This document shows, one piece after another, positions 15,239 to 23,349 of a stretch of 24,212 nt of DNA (position 1 is its first letter; each line of letters opens with the position of its first letter). This stretch comes from JBMNNS01 sp050942625 (GTDB lineage: Bacteria; Bacillota; Dethiobacteria; DTU022; UBA8154). Under the pieces are notes generated by a model. It was not told where the DNA came from. It ran no database searches and saw nothing but the letters and a program-made list of their open reading frames with translations. Where the stretch lies: assembly GCA_050942625.1 (NCBI GenBank), contig JBMNNS010000019.1:1-24212 (forward strand), written 5' to 3'. A program made the position numbers and the translations under genes.

Positions 15239-16570
15239 ATGAAACAAAGAACCTTTACAGGTGGTATACATCCGGGTTATCACAAGGATTATACTGCCGG
15301 GAAGCCTATTGTACCCGCCCGCCCGCCATCGCAGGTAATTATATCTTTACACCAGAATATAGGTGCCCCCTGTGATCCGGTTGTGAAGGTGGGAGAGGAA
15401 GTCAAAGTTGGACAAAGGGTTGGCGAACCAAAAGGCTTTATTTCTGCACCTATTTTTGCCAGCATTTCTGGCAGGGTTACTAAGATAGAGCCTTATAACC
15501 ACCCCTCCGGAGAGCTGTTAAGTGCCATTTTTATTGAAAATGATGGACAGGATACGCCTGTTGAAGGTATGAAGCCTTATAAACCTTTAGAGGAATTGAC
15601 ACCGCAGGAGATAAGATTAATAGCAAGGGAGGCTGGCTTGGTAGGCCTTGGCGGTGCAGCTTTCCCCACTCATGTAAAGTTGTCTCCACCTCCAGATATA
15701 GCAATTGATACCGTTATTATTAACGGGGCAGAATGTGAACCTTTCCTTACTGCCGATTATCGCCTTATGCTAGAAAGGCCAGGAGAAATTGTTTACGGTC
15801 TAAAAGCTTTTATGAAGGCTGTAGGGGCTATCAAAGGTGTTATTGCTATTGAAGATAATAAGCTTGATGCCGTTGCAAGCATGAAAGAAGCGGTTACAGA
15901 AAACTCGGGGGAAGAGGATCTGGAGGTTCATGTCCTGCACACCAAATATCCCCAGGGGGCGGAAAAAACTCTTATTCTGGCTACTACGGGAAGAGAAGTC
16001 CCACCGGGGGCACTTCCTATGGCTGTTGGTGTTGTCATACAAAATGTAGGGACAGCAGTGGCGATGGCGGAAGCCCTGAAGTTGGGGAAACCGCTTTATG
16101 AAAGAGTGCTGACTGTCACAGGGCCAGGGATTAGGGAACCCGCCAACCTGCTTGTCAGAAACGGTACCCTGGTAAAAGATATTGTTGAGCAATGCGGTGG
16201 TATGACGGAGGGTGTCCGCAAGTTGGTGTTAGGAGGGCCCATGATGGGCCTGGCCCAGCCTACAGACGATGTTCCCTGTATTAAAGGGACCTCTGGCATA
16301 CTGCTATTAACAGATAGGTTTGTTCGGGAATTGCCTGTTGGTCCTTGCATTAAATGTGGAAAATGTGTAAAGGCTTGTCCTATGAGGCTGCTGCCCGCCT
16401 TTATTGCCCTAGCATCGGAGAAAGGAAATATTGACCTTGCTGAAAAATATGGTGCTATGGATTGCTTTGAGTGTGGGAGCTGTACCTATGTCTGCCCGGC
16501 CAACAGACCCCTGGTTCAATGGATTCGTCTAGCCAAAGGGGCAATTGCGGCCCGCAGGAAAAGCAGCTAG
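15239..16570 (+). CDS. rnfC: Rnf complex subunit C (NADH-binding, Fe-S)
   Basis: 443-residue peripheral subunit of the Rnf ferredoxin:NAD+ oxidoreductase, carrying the NADH/FMN site and two 4Fe-4S clusters. Characteristic stretches are TFTGGIHP at the N-terminus, GLVGLGGAAFPTHVK, INGAECEPFLTADYRLM and VLGGPMMG. The cluster motifs CIKCGKCVKACP (C370-C380) and CFECGSCTYVCP (C409-C419) come before LVQWIRLAKG. The ATG at 15239 has AAAGGGGTGAG upstream and matches family starts; a GTG four codons earlier lies inside that site. It is first in the operon and rnfD follows after a short gap. Confidence 0.95.
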   Translation: MKQRTFTGGIHPGYHKDYTAGKPIVPARPPSQVIISLHQNIGAPCDPVVKVGEEVKVGQRVGEPKGFISAPIFASISGRVTKIEPYNHPSGELLSAIFIENDGQDTPVEGMKPYKPLEELTPQEIRLIAREAGLVGLGGAAFPTHVKLSPPPDIAIDTVIINGAECEPFLTADYRLMLERPGEIVYGLKAFMKAVGAIKGVIAIEDNKLDAVASMKEAVTENSGEEDLEVHVLHTKYPQGAEKTLILATTGREVPPGALPMAVGVVIQNVGTAVAMAEALKLGKPLYERVLTVTGPGIREPANLLVRNGTLVKDIVEQCGGMTEGVRKLVLGGPMMGLAQPTDDVPCIKGTSGILLLTDRFVRELPVGPCIKCGKCVKACPMRLLPAFIALASEKGNIDLAEKYGAMDCFECGSCTYVCPANRPLVQWIRLAKGAIAARRKSS

Positions 16571-16587
16571 TCATGACAGCTAGTAAT

Positions 16588-16596
16588 GGAGGAGGG
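16588..16596 (+). promoter_or_regulatory. ribosome binding site deciding a TTG start for rnfD
   Basis: GGAGGAGGG lies 7 bases before TTG 16604. An in-frame ATG at 16586 overlaps this site, with no ribosome binding site of its own. Confidence 0.65.
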
Positions 16597-16603
16597 ATTT
16601 AAG

Positions 16604-17533
16604 TTGCAAAGAAAACTGGTTGTTTCTTCATCCCCGCACATTAATTCCCCAGAAAATATTAGGGATATTATGGTGGATGTGTTGGTAGCCCTTTTCCCTG
16701 CAGCTTTGATGGCAGTTTTCCTTTTTGGCTACCGTGCCTTGGTTACGATGATAGTAGCTATGTTTTTTTCGATGATTACTGAAGCAATAATCTTACGAAG
16801 GGGCAATATTTTTGGGGATGGCAGTGCGGCAGTTACAGGTTTGCTTTTAGCTATGACCCTTCCCCCGGGTTCTCCCTGGTGGGTAACTGCTATGGGTTCT
16901 ATAGTCGCTATAGCTATTGGTAAGCAGATTTTCGGGGGCCTGGGGAGTAATATCTTTAACCCTGCCCTGGTGGGGCGCGCAGTTCTGGTTGTTTCCTGGG
17001 GAACTTATCTTGCTGGTGATGTCTGGTTAAAACCCATGCCTTTCACTTTTGTAGCCGATGCAGTTACAAAAGCTTCCCCACTAATTTCACCCGCAGGTTT
17101 TTGGGATCTTTTTATCGGGGCAGTTCCAGGTGCACTGGGCGAAACTTCAGCTCTGGCTTTGATCGTCGGCGCTATTTGGCTTTATTTACGGGGACATATC
17201 GATTGGCGCATTCCAGGTGGATTTATCGGTGTCGTTTTTATCTTTGGCTTCTTTTCCGGAGGTTTTTCTGCCGGCATTTACCATATTTTGGCCGGGGGTG
17301 TGCTTTTAGGGGCATTTTTTATGGCAACCGATATGGTTACCTCTCCTATTACTAATACTGGGAAAATCGTTTTTGGCATAGGTTGTGGCTTAGTGACCAT
17401 GCTCATACGCCTTTTTGGAGCCATGCCTGAAGGTGTAACATTTGGAATTTTGTTAATGAATGGGTTGACTCCTCTGATCGATAATTTAACCATACCGAGA
17501 AAGTTCGGGGAGGTGAAGCAGACAAATGCGTGA
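16604..17533 (+). CDS. rnfD: Rnf complex membrane subunit D
   Basis: 309-residue integral membrane subunit of the Rnf/NqrB family, part of the electron and ion translocation path. Family blocks seen are SSSPHINSPENIRDIMVDVL, GDGSAAVTGLLLAMTLPP, FGGLGSNIFNPALVGR, GETSALALIVGAIWL and FMATDMVTSPITNTGK. RnfD normally carries FMN esterified to a threonine in a D-x-x-(S/T)-(G/S)-A-T motif. Here the corresponding site reads DAVTKASPL, with Ser158 (codon 17075-17077) in place of threonine and lysine in place of glycine or serine. The TTG start is chosen by the strong upstream GGAGGAGGG. The end overlaps rnfG by 8 bases, implying coupled translation. Confidence 0.93.
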   Translation: MQRKLVVSSSPHINSPENIRDIMVDVLVALFPAALMAVFLFGYRALVTMIVAMFFSMITEAIILRRGNIFGDGSAAVTGLLLAMTLPPGSPWWVTAMGSIVAIAIGKQIFGGLGSNIFNPALVGRAVLVVSWGTYLAGDVWLKPMPFTFVADAVTKASPLISPAGFWDLFIGAVPGALGETSALALIVGAIWLYLRGHIDWRIPGGFIGVVFIFGFFSGGFSAGIYHILAGGVLLGAFFMATDMVTSPITNTGKIVFGIGCGLVTMLIRLFGAMPEGVTFGILLMNGLTPLIDNLTIPRKFGEVKQTNA

Positions 17534-18089
17534 AGCCTTCAAAATGACCTTGACATTGTTGGTAATAGGAATCATTTGTGGTGCTTTACTTTCTACGGCA
17601 AATGGGATAACACTTCCGGTTATTGAAGAACGTCTGGAACGACAATTTATAGAGGCGTTGGAGGGGTTTTTCCCGGACGTTGCTGAGTTTGAAGTAAAGG
17701 AAGTAGAAAAAGAGGAGTTTTACCTTTGCAAGAATGAGGCTGGTCAGTTTCTTGGTGTGGTGGGCAAGGTTAAGGCTAAAGGTTATGCTGGGGAGATCTC
17801 CTATGATCTGGCGGTCAATGCCGCTGGGAACATCATCGGGATACGTATAGTATCCCATGAGGAGACAGCAGGTATAGGTGATGTGATTGAAAAACCTGAT
17901 TTCCAGGATAGGTTCCTTGGCCTTAATTATAGCGATCCCATTGTAGCAGGAGAGGATGTGGATATCATTTCAGGTGCTACTTTTTCTACCGGTGGAATGA
18001 TTAGTTCCATCCGCCGGGTCATGGATATTATTAATGAATACTTTTTGGACGGGGATTTGGATACCGTTTTGGAGGTGAAGGAAGATTGA
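17526..18089 (+). CDS. rnfG: Rnf complex FMN-carrying subunit G
   Basis: 187-residue subunit with one N-terminal membrane anchor (about 8-30) and an extracytoplasmic FMN-binding domain, transferring electrons within the Rnf complex. The ApbE recognition motif is intact: D146-I-I-S-G-A-T152-F-S-T, where Thr152 is the expected covalent FMN site. HEETAGIGDVIEKPDFQDRF is another family block. It starts inside the end of rnfD with GAGGTGAAG as ribosome binding site, and its TGA overlaps the TTG of rnfE by 4 bases. The apbE gene about 3 kb downstream could supply the flavin. Confidence 0.94.
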   Translation: MREAFKMTLTLLVIGIICGALLSTANGITLPVIEERLERQFIEALEGFFPDVAEFEVKEVEKEEFYLCKNEAGQFLGVVGKVKAKGYAGEISYDLAVNAAGNIIGIRIVSHEETAGIGDVIEKPDFQDRFLGLNYSDPIVAGEDVDIISGATFSTGGMISSIRRVMDIINEYFLDGDLDTVLEVKED

Positions 18090-18688
18090 ACGCTATTGCG
18101 CAGGAATTTACCAGGGGTATTGTCAGGGAAAACCCCATTTTCCGGCTGGTACTGGGCATGTGCCCGACTCTGGCAGTTTCTGTTACGTTGAAAAACAGTC
18201 TTGGGATGGGTTTTTCCGTGCTTGCCGTTCTTTTATGTTCCAACATTGTAATTTCCGCTGTCCGCAACATTATTCCTGATAAAGTGAGGATACCTGCTTA
18301 TATTATGATCATTGCTACTTTTGTGACACTGGTGGAAATGGTACTGAACGCCTTTGTTCCGGAACTATTTGAAGCCCTGGGAATTTTTATTCCTTTGATT
18401 GTCGTGAACTGTATTCTCCTGGGAAGGGCGGAAGCCTTTGCACGTAAAAATACGATCGGCCGTTCCATCATTGATGCTCTGGGCATCGGGTTGGGTTATA
18501 CGATTTCCCTGTCACTTCTGGCTTCAATCAGGGAACTTTTTGGCGCGGGAACTATTTTTGGCTACCAGGTCCTGGGAACTACTTTTGAACCAATGGGGAT
18601 TTTAGCCGTAGCCCCGGGTGCTTTTATTACTTTAGGTATTTTGATGGGCCTTTTTAATTACCTTTTCAAGCGTTTGGGTATTGAGTAA
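18086..18688 (+). CDS. rnfE: Rnf complex membrane subunit E
   Basis: 200-residue six-helix membrane subunit homologous to NqrD/RsxE, pairing with RnfA in inverted topology. The two family cysteines are present: Cys26 in LGMCPTLAVS and Cys109 in LIVVNCILLGRAEAF. In known Rnf/Nqr complexes such cysteines of the A/E pair hold an iron-sulfur centre inside the membrane. It starts at TTG 18086, overlapping the rnfG stop (TTGA) and preceded by GGAGGTGAAGGAAG. Confidence 0.94.
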   Translation: MNAIAQEFTRGIVRENPIFRLVLGMCPTLAVSVTLKNSLGMGFSVLAVLLCSNIVISAVRNIIPDKVRIPAYIMIIATFVTLVEMVLNAFVPELFEALGIFIPLIVVNCILLGRAEAFARKNTIGRSIIDALGIGLGYTISLSLLASIRELFGAGTIFGYQVLGTTFEPMGILAVAPGAFITLGILMGLFNYLFKRLGIE

Positions 18689-18727
18689 GTTTTGCTGGTG
18701 GGACTTTGAAGGAAAAGGGGGTTAACT

Positions 18728-19306
18728 ATGAATTTGTTAGCGATTATTTTTGTGGCAATATTTGCTAATAATATTGTTTTTAGCCAGTTTTTGGGCGTTT
18801 GTCCTTATCTAGGGGTTTCCAAACGCCTTGAAACTGCTCTGGGAATGGGAATAGCTGTTATTTTTGTGATGACCATGTCTTCAGTAGTGACCTGGACAGT
18901 TTATAATTTTCTCTTAGTTCCTTTAAGCCTTGAATACTTGCGTACTATTGCTTTTATTTTAATTATCGCTGGGCTGGTACAGCTGGTAGAAACGATTCTG
19001 AAAAAAACGAACCCCGTCCTTTTTCGTGCTCTAGGAATTTACCTGCCTTTGATCACCACTAACTGTACTATTTTAGGGGTGGCTATTCTCAATGTGCAGG
19101 CTGGTCACAATATTATTGAAACCGTCGTTTATTCCATTTCTGTGGCAACAGGTTTCACTATTGCTTTGGTTATTATGGCGGGGATCAGGGAAAGATTGGA
19201 TTTGGCCAATGTTTCCGACTATTTGCGTGGTGCTGCAGTAAGCCTTGTTACAGCTGGGATTCTATCTCTGGCTTTCATGGGTTTTAAAGGAATGATAACA
19301 TTATAG
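18728..19306 (+). CDS. rnfA: Rnf complex membrane subunit A
   Basis: 192-residue six-helix membrane protein homologous to RsxA/NqrE and paralogous to rnfE. Conserved cysteines are Cys25 (FLGVCPYLGVSK) and Cys113 (LITTNCTILGVAI), the expected ligands of the intramembrane Fe-S centre shared with RnfE. An AAGGGGG site lies shortly before the ATG. The 39-base space after rnfE is the largest gap in the operon and shows no terminator. Its length and opening, MNLLAIIFVAIFANNIVFSQ, are standard. Confidence 0.95.
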   Translation: MNLLAIIFVAIFANNIVFSQFLGVCPYLGVSKRLETALGMGIAVIFVMTMSSVVTWTVYNFLLVPLSLEYLRTIAFILIIAGLVQLVETILKKTNPVLFRALGIYLPLITTNCTILGVAILNVQAGHNIIETVVYSISVATGFTIALVIMAGIRERLDLANVSDYLRGAAVSLVTAGILSLAFMGFKGMITL

Positions 19307-19316
19307 GAGTTGAGCT

Positions 19317-20159
19317 ATGGTGGATGTTATTTATGCAATTGCCGTCCTTGGGGGCTTAGGCTTGTTTTTTGGGGGGCTTTTGTCCTATGTGGCACAGCGT
19401 TTTGAAGTTGATGAGGATCCAAGGGTTGAAATGATCGTTGACTTTCTTCCTGGTGCCAATTGTGGTGCTTGTGGTTCTTCCGGTTGTGTCAACCTTGCCG
19501 AAAAAATGGTCCGTGGTGAAGCCCCTTCAGATAGCTGCCCGGCTTGTGGCAAAGCTGTTTGCGACGATATTTGTAAAATTTTGGGAGTAGAGCCCGGACC
19601 TCCCGATATAAAAAAGATTGCTGCGGTGTTTTGCCTGGGGACAAATGACGTAGCTGTCAGTAGATTTGAATATCGGGGCGTGCAGGACTGCAAGGCTGCC
19701 CTCATGTTTGGAGGGGGTTTTAAGGCCTGTAACTACGGCTGTCTGGGATTGGGGACTTGTGTACATGTTTGCCCTTTTGATGCCATTCACATGGGGGAAA
19801 AGGGGCTGCCGGTGGTAGATCCGGAACGCTGTACCGGTTGTGGCCTTTGTGCAAAAGCCTGTGTGCGGGGGATTATACACATTATTAATGCTGAAAAAAG
19901 TACTAAGGCCGTCCTTTGCAACTCCAAAGACAGGGGCAAAATAACACGCCAGGTATGTGAAGTTGGCTGCATTGGCTGTAAGGCTTGCGTCAAAGCCTGC
20001 CCTCAGGAGGCCATTGTTGTTAATAATAACCTTGCCGTGATCGACGAGGAAAAATGCAATAAATGTGGTAAATGTGTGGAAGTCTGCCCAAGAGGAACGA
20101 TACAAGAGCCTTTAGGCAAGATGCAGGATGCAGGACACAGGAGGCAAAAGGTAGGATAA
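19317..20159 (+). CDS. rnfB: Rnf complex ferredoxin-accepting subunit B
   Basis: 280-residue multi-cluster Fe-S subunit that accepts electrons from reduced ferredoxin at the cytoplasmic face. After an N-terminal membrane anchor (about 1-25) comes the PGANCGACGSSGC...CPACG cluster motif of RnfB. Four further Cys-rich motifs follow: CNYGCLGLGTCVHVCP, CTGCGLCAKACV, CEVGCIGCKACVKACP and CNKCGKCVEVCP. The usual proline after the last cysteine of the second of these is valine. This is the longer, cluster-rich form seen in Firmicutes. AGGAG precedes the ATG. It is last in rnfCDGEAB, and the terminator follows after about 100 bases. Confidence 0.95.
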   Translation: MVDVIYAIAVLGGLGLFFGGLLSYVAQRFEVDEDPRVEMIVDFLPGANCGACGSSGCVNLAEKMVRGEAPSDSCPACGKAVCDDICKILGVEPGPPDIKKIAAVFCLGTNDVAVSRFEYRGVQDCKAALMFGGGFKACNYGCLGLGTCVHVCPFDAIHMGEKGLPVVDPERCTGCGLCAKACVRGIIHIINAEKSTKAVLCNSKDRGKITRQVCEVGCIGCKACVKACPQEAIVVNNNLAVIDEEKCNKCGKCVEVCPRGTIQEPLGKMQDAGHRRQKVG

Positions 20160-20257
20160 ATGTACCATGGATGCTACAGGTGGGTTTAGCTTGTCACATT
20201 TTACGCAGAAGAAAAAAAATCAGAAGGAAAGAAAATGGAATCAAAAATTTTTTCACT

Positions 20258-20281
20258 ACCGCTAATCAAGGCGGTTTTTTT
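20258..20281 (+). terminator. Rho-independent terminator of the rnf operon
   Basis: ACCGC (20258-20262) pairs with GCGGT (20271-20275) around an 8-base loop and runs into seven T. The stem is short but the T tract is clean. It lies between rnfB and moaC. Confidence 0.6.
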
Positions 20282-20306
20282 ACTATTATTTTAGCATTTT
20301 AAAAGG

Positions 20307-20312
20307 TATAAT
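20307..20312 (+). promoter_or_regulatory. possible -10 box for moaC
   Basis: A perfect TATAAT lies about 90 bases before moaC and just after the rnf terminator. No good -35 hexamer stands 16-18 bases upstream (TATTAT at 20284), so the promoter is only tentative. Confidence 0.3.
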
Positions 20313-20399
20313 GTTAAAAAGCTCTGCATAAGGTATTATCTTAAAAGGGATAAAAATACAGAAGGATCTGGTGTGCAAATTTGATTTAACGGGGATGTG

Positions 20400-20894
20400 A
20401 TGATGATCAAGGGACAGGACTTTACCCATTTTAACGAGCAAGGGCGGGGGCGTATGGTCGATGTTACAGAAAAGGAATCTACCTACCGCCAGGCAACAGC
20501 AGCTGCTAAAATATTTATGAAAAAAGAAACTTTGCAAAGAATAAAGGATGGGGGTTTGGTTAAGGGGGATGTTTTGGGGGTAGCTCAGGTAGCGGGAATT
20601 CTGGGGGTGAAGCAGACCCCCTACCTTATTCCTATGTGCCATCCTCTCATGATTTCAGGGGTGGATCTGGACTTTAAGTTTGTGGAAAGTGAAAATTGCC
20701 TGGAGGTATTGGCAACGGTCAAGGTTAAAGGACAGACCGGTGTGGAAATGGAGGCCCTCATGGCTGTTAGCATTGCTTCTTTAACGGTTTATGATATGTG
20801 CAAGTCTATTGACAAGGATATCATGATTTCACAGATCTGTCTGCTTGAAAAAATGGGCGGTAAAAGCGGCCATTATCAAAGGGGGGAAGGCTGA
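20400..20894 (+). CDS. moaC: cyclic pyranopterin monophosphate synthase
   Basis: 164-residue MoaC, which with the radical SAM enzyme MoaA converts GTP to cyclic pyranopterin monophosphate, the first stage of molybdenum cofactor synthesis. Conserved blocks seen are RMVDVTEKESTYRQATA, the active-site region IPMCHPL and GQTGVEMEALMAVSIASLTVYDMCKSIDKDI, ending in KMGGKSGH. GGGG at 20391-20394 precedes two consecutive ATG codons (20400 and 20403), so the start is uncertain by one codon. No other moa gene lies in the window. Confidence 0.94.
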   Translation: MMIKGQDFTHFNEQGRGRMVDVTEKESTYRQATAAAKIFMKKETLQRIKDGGLVKGDVLGVAQVAGILGVKQTPYLIPMCHPLMISGVDLDFKFVESENCLEVLATVKVKGQTGVEMEALMAVSIASLTVYDMCKSIDKDIMISQICLLEKMGGKSGHYQRGEG

Positions 20895-21015
20895 TTGCGG
20901 GTGGATGTTATTTTTCTTGCCTAACAACTTTAAAAATGTTACTATGTACATTGAAAATGTTGAATAATGTTGAAAGAATTTCTGCACTGTGCAGGTAAGT
21001 GAAGGGCTTGTGGCA

Positions 21016-22050
21016 ATGAAAACTGGCAGGCAGTGGTTGGCGGCTATAGGGGTTCTAATGTTAGTTTTATTGGCGACGTTTTATGTTGCTGGTTATCCCG
21101 GAGCGCACAAGGTTACTAAAACCAGGTTTTTGATGGATACTGTCGTAGATTTAACTATTTATGGGACAAGCAAACAGGAGGCGGAAACGCTATGTGAAGA
21201 GGTTTTTGCTGAAATGCAGAGGTTGGAAAACATCTTTGACAAAAACAACCCCTGCAGTGACATTAGCCGTATTAACGATTCCGCCGGTAAAAAATGGGTA
21301 AAAGTTGAACCGGAAACAATTTATGTTTTGCAGCAGGCATTGGAAATTGCCCAGGAAACAGGGGGAGCATTCGATCCAACGGTGGGTCCGCTATTGGAAT
21401 TATGGGGTTTTGGAACAGAACAGACCAGGGTTCCCTCCATGGAGGAGATCAGCGGGGTGTTGCCCCTTGTTGACTACACTGCGGTTCAGCTCGATGCTAC
21501 TCAACATAAAGTTTTTTTGCCCCAAAGGGGGATGAAGCTGGACCTTGGCGGCATTGCCAAAGGTTTTATTATAGACCAGGGGCAGGAGATGTTGGAACAG
21601 GCTTCTTTGAGAGCTTCTTTTATCAACGCTGGAGGGGATATTGGGATCAGGGGCAGCAAGCCTTCTGGGGAAAAATGGGTAATTGCCATTCAAGATCCAA
21701 AAAACCCCCGGCAATGGAAGGCTACTTTAAAAATTGCCGAGGGCGGTGTGGCTACATCGGGTGACTATCAGCGTGATTTTGAAGAAAAAGGGCAAAAGTA
21801 TCATCATCTTCTTGATCCTAAACAAGGGGTGCCTGCCAGGGGCCTATCCAGTGTTACCGTGGTAGCATCGGAGTCCTTAGAGGCTGATGCTATGGCTACG
21901 GCAGTGTTTATTTTGGGTAAAGAAAATGGTCTGGAATTAATTGAAGGCCTTCCCGGTATTGAAGGCGTGTTAGTGGATGAACAAGGTAAAGTATTTATTA
22001 CTTCTGGCCTGCTGGGGGATTGTGAGGTATTGGAAAGGGATAATTCATAA
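21016..22050 (+). CDS. apbE: ApbE flavin transferase
   Basis: 344-residue FAD:protein FMN transferase, which attaches FMN to threonine on exported or membrane proteins such as RnfG and RnfD. After a hydrophobic N-terminal anchor (about 7-28, no lipobox cysteine) the ApbE blocks are FLMDTVVDLTIYG, FDPTVGPLLELWGFG, LDLGGIAKGFIIDQ, INAGGDIGIRG, GGVATSGDYQR, HHLLDPKQG and EADAMATAVFILG. ATG 21016 has GAAGGG upstream and starts just before the membrane segment; a GTG nine codons earlier is less likely. The next gene starts on the very next base after the stop. Confidence 0.95.
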   Translation: MKTGRQWLAAIGVLMLVLLATFYVAGYPGAHKVTKTRFLMDTVVDLTIYGTSKQEAETLCEEVFAEMQRLENIFDKNNPCSDISRINDSAGKKWVKVEPETIYVLQQALEIAQETGGAFDPTVGPLLELWGFGTEQTRVPSMEEISGVLPLVDYTAVQLDATQHKVFLPQRGMKLDLGGIAKGFIIDQGQEMLEQASLRASFINAGGDIGIRGSKPSGEKWVIAIQDPKNPRQWKATLKIAEGGVATSGDYQRDFEEKGQKYHHLLDPKQGVPARGLSSVTVVASESLEADAMATAVFILGKENGLELIEGLPGIEGVLVDEQGKVFITSGLLGDCEVLERDNS

Positions 22051-22593
22051 ATGAAAAACAGCAAAACCTTTCAGATGGTCTATTTAGCCCTAATGGTGGC
22101 TTTTGCTGTTGCTATCCATACCGTAGAAGCCGCTCTGCCTGTGCCAATACCTGTGCCTGGGGTAAAGCTGGGACTTGCTAATATTATCACCCTCTTTACC
22201 ATAGTTTTTTATGACTGGCGCAGTGGGCTGTTGGTGTCTTCTTTACGTAGTATCATAGGAAGCCTGTTGATCGGAAATTTTCTAGGTTTTGGTTTTTACC
22301 TCAGTTTCAGTGGTGCTATTCTAAGCTGTTTTGTCATGGCTCTTTTCATAAAACTTTACCACGGCCGGAAAGTTACCCTTGTCTCGGTTAGTGTGGCCGG
22401 GGCCGTTACCTTTAATGTGGTGCAACTCTTGCTTGCTTCCGTATTGGTGCAGAATCTAACCCTGTTGAGGGGTTATCTACCCTTTCTGCTTATTCTGGCG
22501 CTACCGACCGGTTTTTTTACAGGATTGGCTGCTGACTATTTGCAAAAAATTGCAGAAAAAATAGGCTTGCGGCCTGGACATACCAGTAAGTAA
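22051..22593 (+). CDS. Gx transporter family membrane protein (heptaprenyl diphosphate synthase component I-like)
   Basis: 180-residue membrane protein with about five helices, recognised by PVPIPVPGVKLGLANIITLF and SLRSIIGSLLIGNFLGFGFYLSFSGA, which belong to the Pfam Hpre_diP_synt_I / Gx family. The family resembles ECF-transporter S components; the old enzyme name is historical and the true substrate is unknown. It follows apbE with no gap, so the two are translated together. In other anaerobes the same pairing accompanies Rnf and flavinylation genes. That makes a role in supplying a flavin or isoprenoid-related compound possible, but this is inference. Confidence 0.85.
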   Translation: MKNSKTFQMVYLALMVAFAVAIHTVEAALPVPIPVPGVKLGLANIITLFTIVFYDWRSGLLVSSLRSIIGSLLIGNFLGFGFYLSFSGAILSCFVMALFIKLYHGRKVTLVSVSVAGAVTFNVVQLLLASVLVQNLTLLRGYLPFLLILALPTGFFTGLAADYLQKIAEKIGLRPGHTSK

Positions 22594-22600
22594 ACGGAAG

Positions 22601-22610
22601 AAAGGAGGAG
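22601..22610 (+). promoter_or_regulatory. strong ribosome binding site, out of frame with radC
   Basis: AAAGGAGGAG is ideally placed for TTG 22618, but that TTG reads only four codons (TTG GGG AAA AAT) before TAA 22630. One extra G in the G run would join it to the radC frame as MGEKLTIKDMPLEERPRE, the usual RadC opening. Confidence 0.6.
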
Positions 22611-22643
22611 ATACAGGTTGGGGAAAAATTAACCATTAAGGAT

Positions 22644-23306
22644 ATGCCTCTTGAAGAGCGCCCCCGTGAAAAGATGAAAGAACTAGGAGCCGGTAAACTT
22701 TCCAATGCTGAACTTCTGGCGATTATTTTCAGGACAGGCCACAGGGAGGAGACAGCAATTCACCTTGCTGAAAGGGTTTTATCACAAGCCGGGGGGCTAC
22801 GCTACCTGCCTGACTATAGCTTGGAAGAACTGCAGGAAATAAAAGGGATTGGGTTGGCAAAAGCTGTGCAGCTTAAGGCTGCTTTGGAATTGGGCAGGCG
22901 GATGGCCTCCACTTTCCATGATGATCGAATTACAATTGGTTCCCCGCAGGATGTCGCCAATTTTTTGATGGAAGAAATGCGTTATTATCACAAGGAATAT
23001 TTTAAAATTATATTACTTAATACCAAAAACAAGATCATATCCATCGAGGATATTTCTATAGGAAGTTTGAATTCGTCAATAGTACATCCCCGGGAAATCT
23101 TTAATCCTGCTGTAAAAAAAAGTGCGGCTGCCCTTATTCTCGTCCATAACCACCCCAGTGGGGATACACAACCCAGTCACGAGGATTTAGAGGTAACCAA
23201 AAGGTTGATAGAGGCCGGCAAACTACTTGGTATTAATATATTGGATCATATCATAGTTGGTGAAGGGAAATACCTTAGCTTTAAAGAAAGGGGACTTATT
23301 TTCTGA
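22644..23306 (+). CDS. radC: RadC family protein (JAB/MPN domain), possible 5' frameshift
   Basis: The in-frame ATG gives 220 residues. Seen are ERPREKMKELGAGKLSNAELLAI, a helix-hairpin-helix (EIKGIGLAKAVQLKAALELG) and the JAB metal-site motif HNHPSGDTQPSHED near residue 170. Homology to the family extends upstream (LTIKD before MPLEERPREK), but no start codon in that frame fits the strong site at 22601-22610. Either one G is missing from the run at 22620-22623 or translation begins at 22644. The function of RadC is unsettled: despite its name, a repair role is not supported. Genes radC and mreB are neighbours in many Firmicutes. Confidence 0.9.
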   Translation: MPLEERPREKMKELGAGKLSNAELLAIIFRTGHREETAIHLAERVLSQAGGLRYLPDYSLEELQEIKGIGLAKAVQLKAALELGRRMASTFHDDRITIGSPQDVANFLMEEMRYYHKEYFKIILLNTKNKIISIEDISIGSLNSSIVHPREIFNPAVKKSAAALILVHNHPSGDTQPSHEDLEVTKRLIEAGKLLGINILDHIIVGEGKYLSFKERGLIF

Positions 23307-23313
23307 AACGGGC

Positions 23314-23341
23314 TTGACAGAATATGTTCCCTTAGTAAAAT
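23314..23341 (+). promoter_or_regulatory. mreB promoter P1
   Basis: TTGACA at 23314-23319 and TAAAAT at 23336-23341 with a 16-base spacer. It begins 8 bases after the radC stop. Confidence 0.55.
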
Positions 23342-23349
23342 AATTCCTG

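Noticed and set aside
19385..20105. Long minus-strand frames opposite rnfB
   Set aside because: Antisense shadows of the cysteine-rich rnfB coding sequence.
20282..20399. Molybdenum cofactor riboswitch before moaC
   Set aside because: The leader is under 120 bases and A/T rich, without the conserved helices one would expect.
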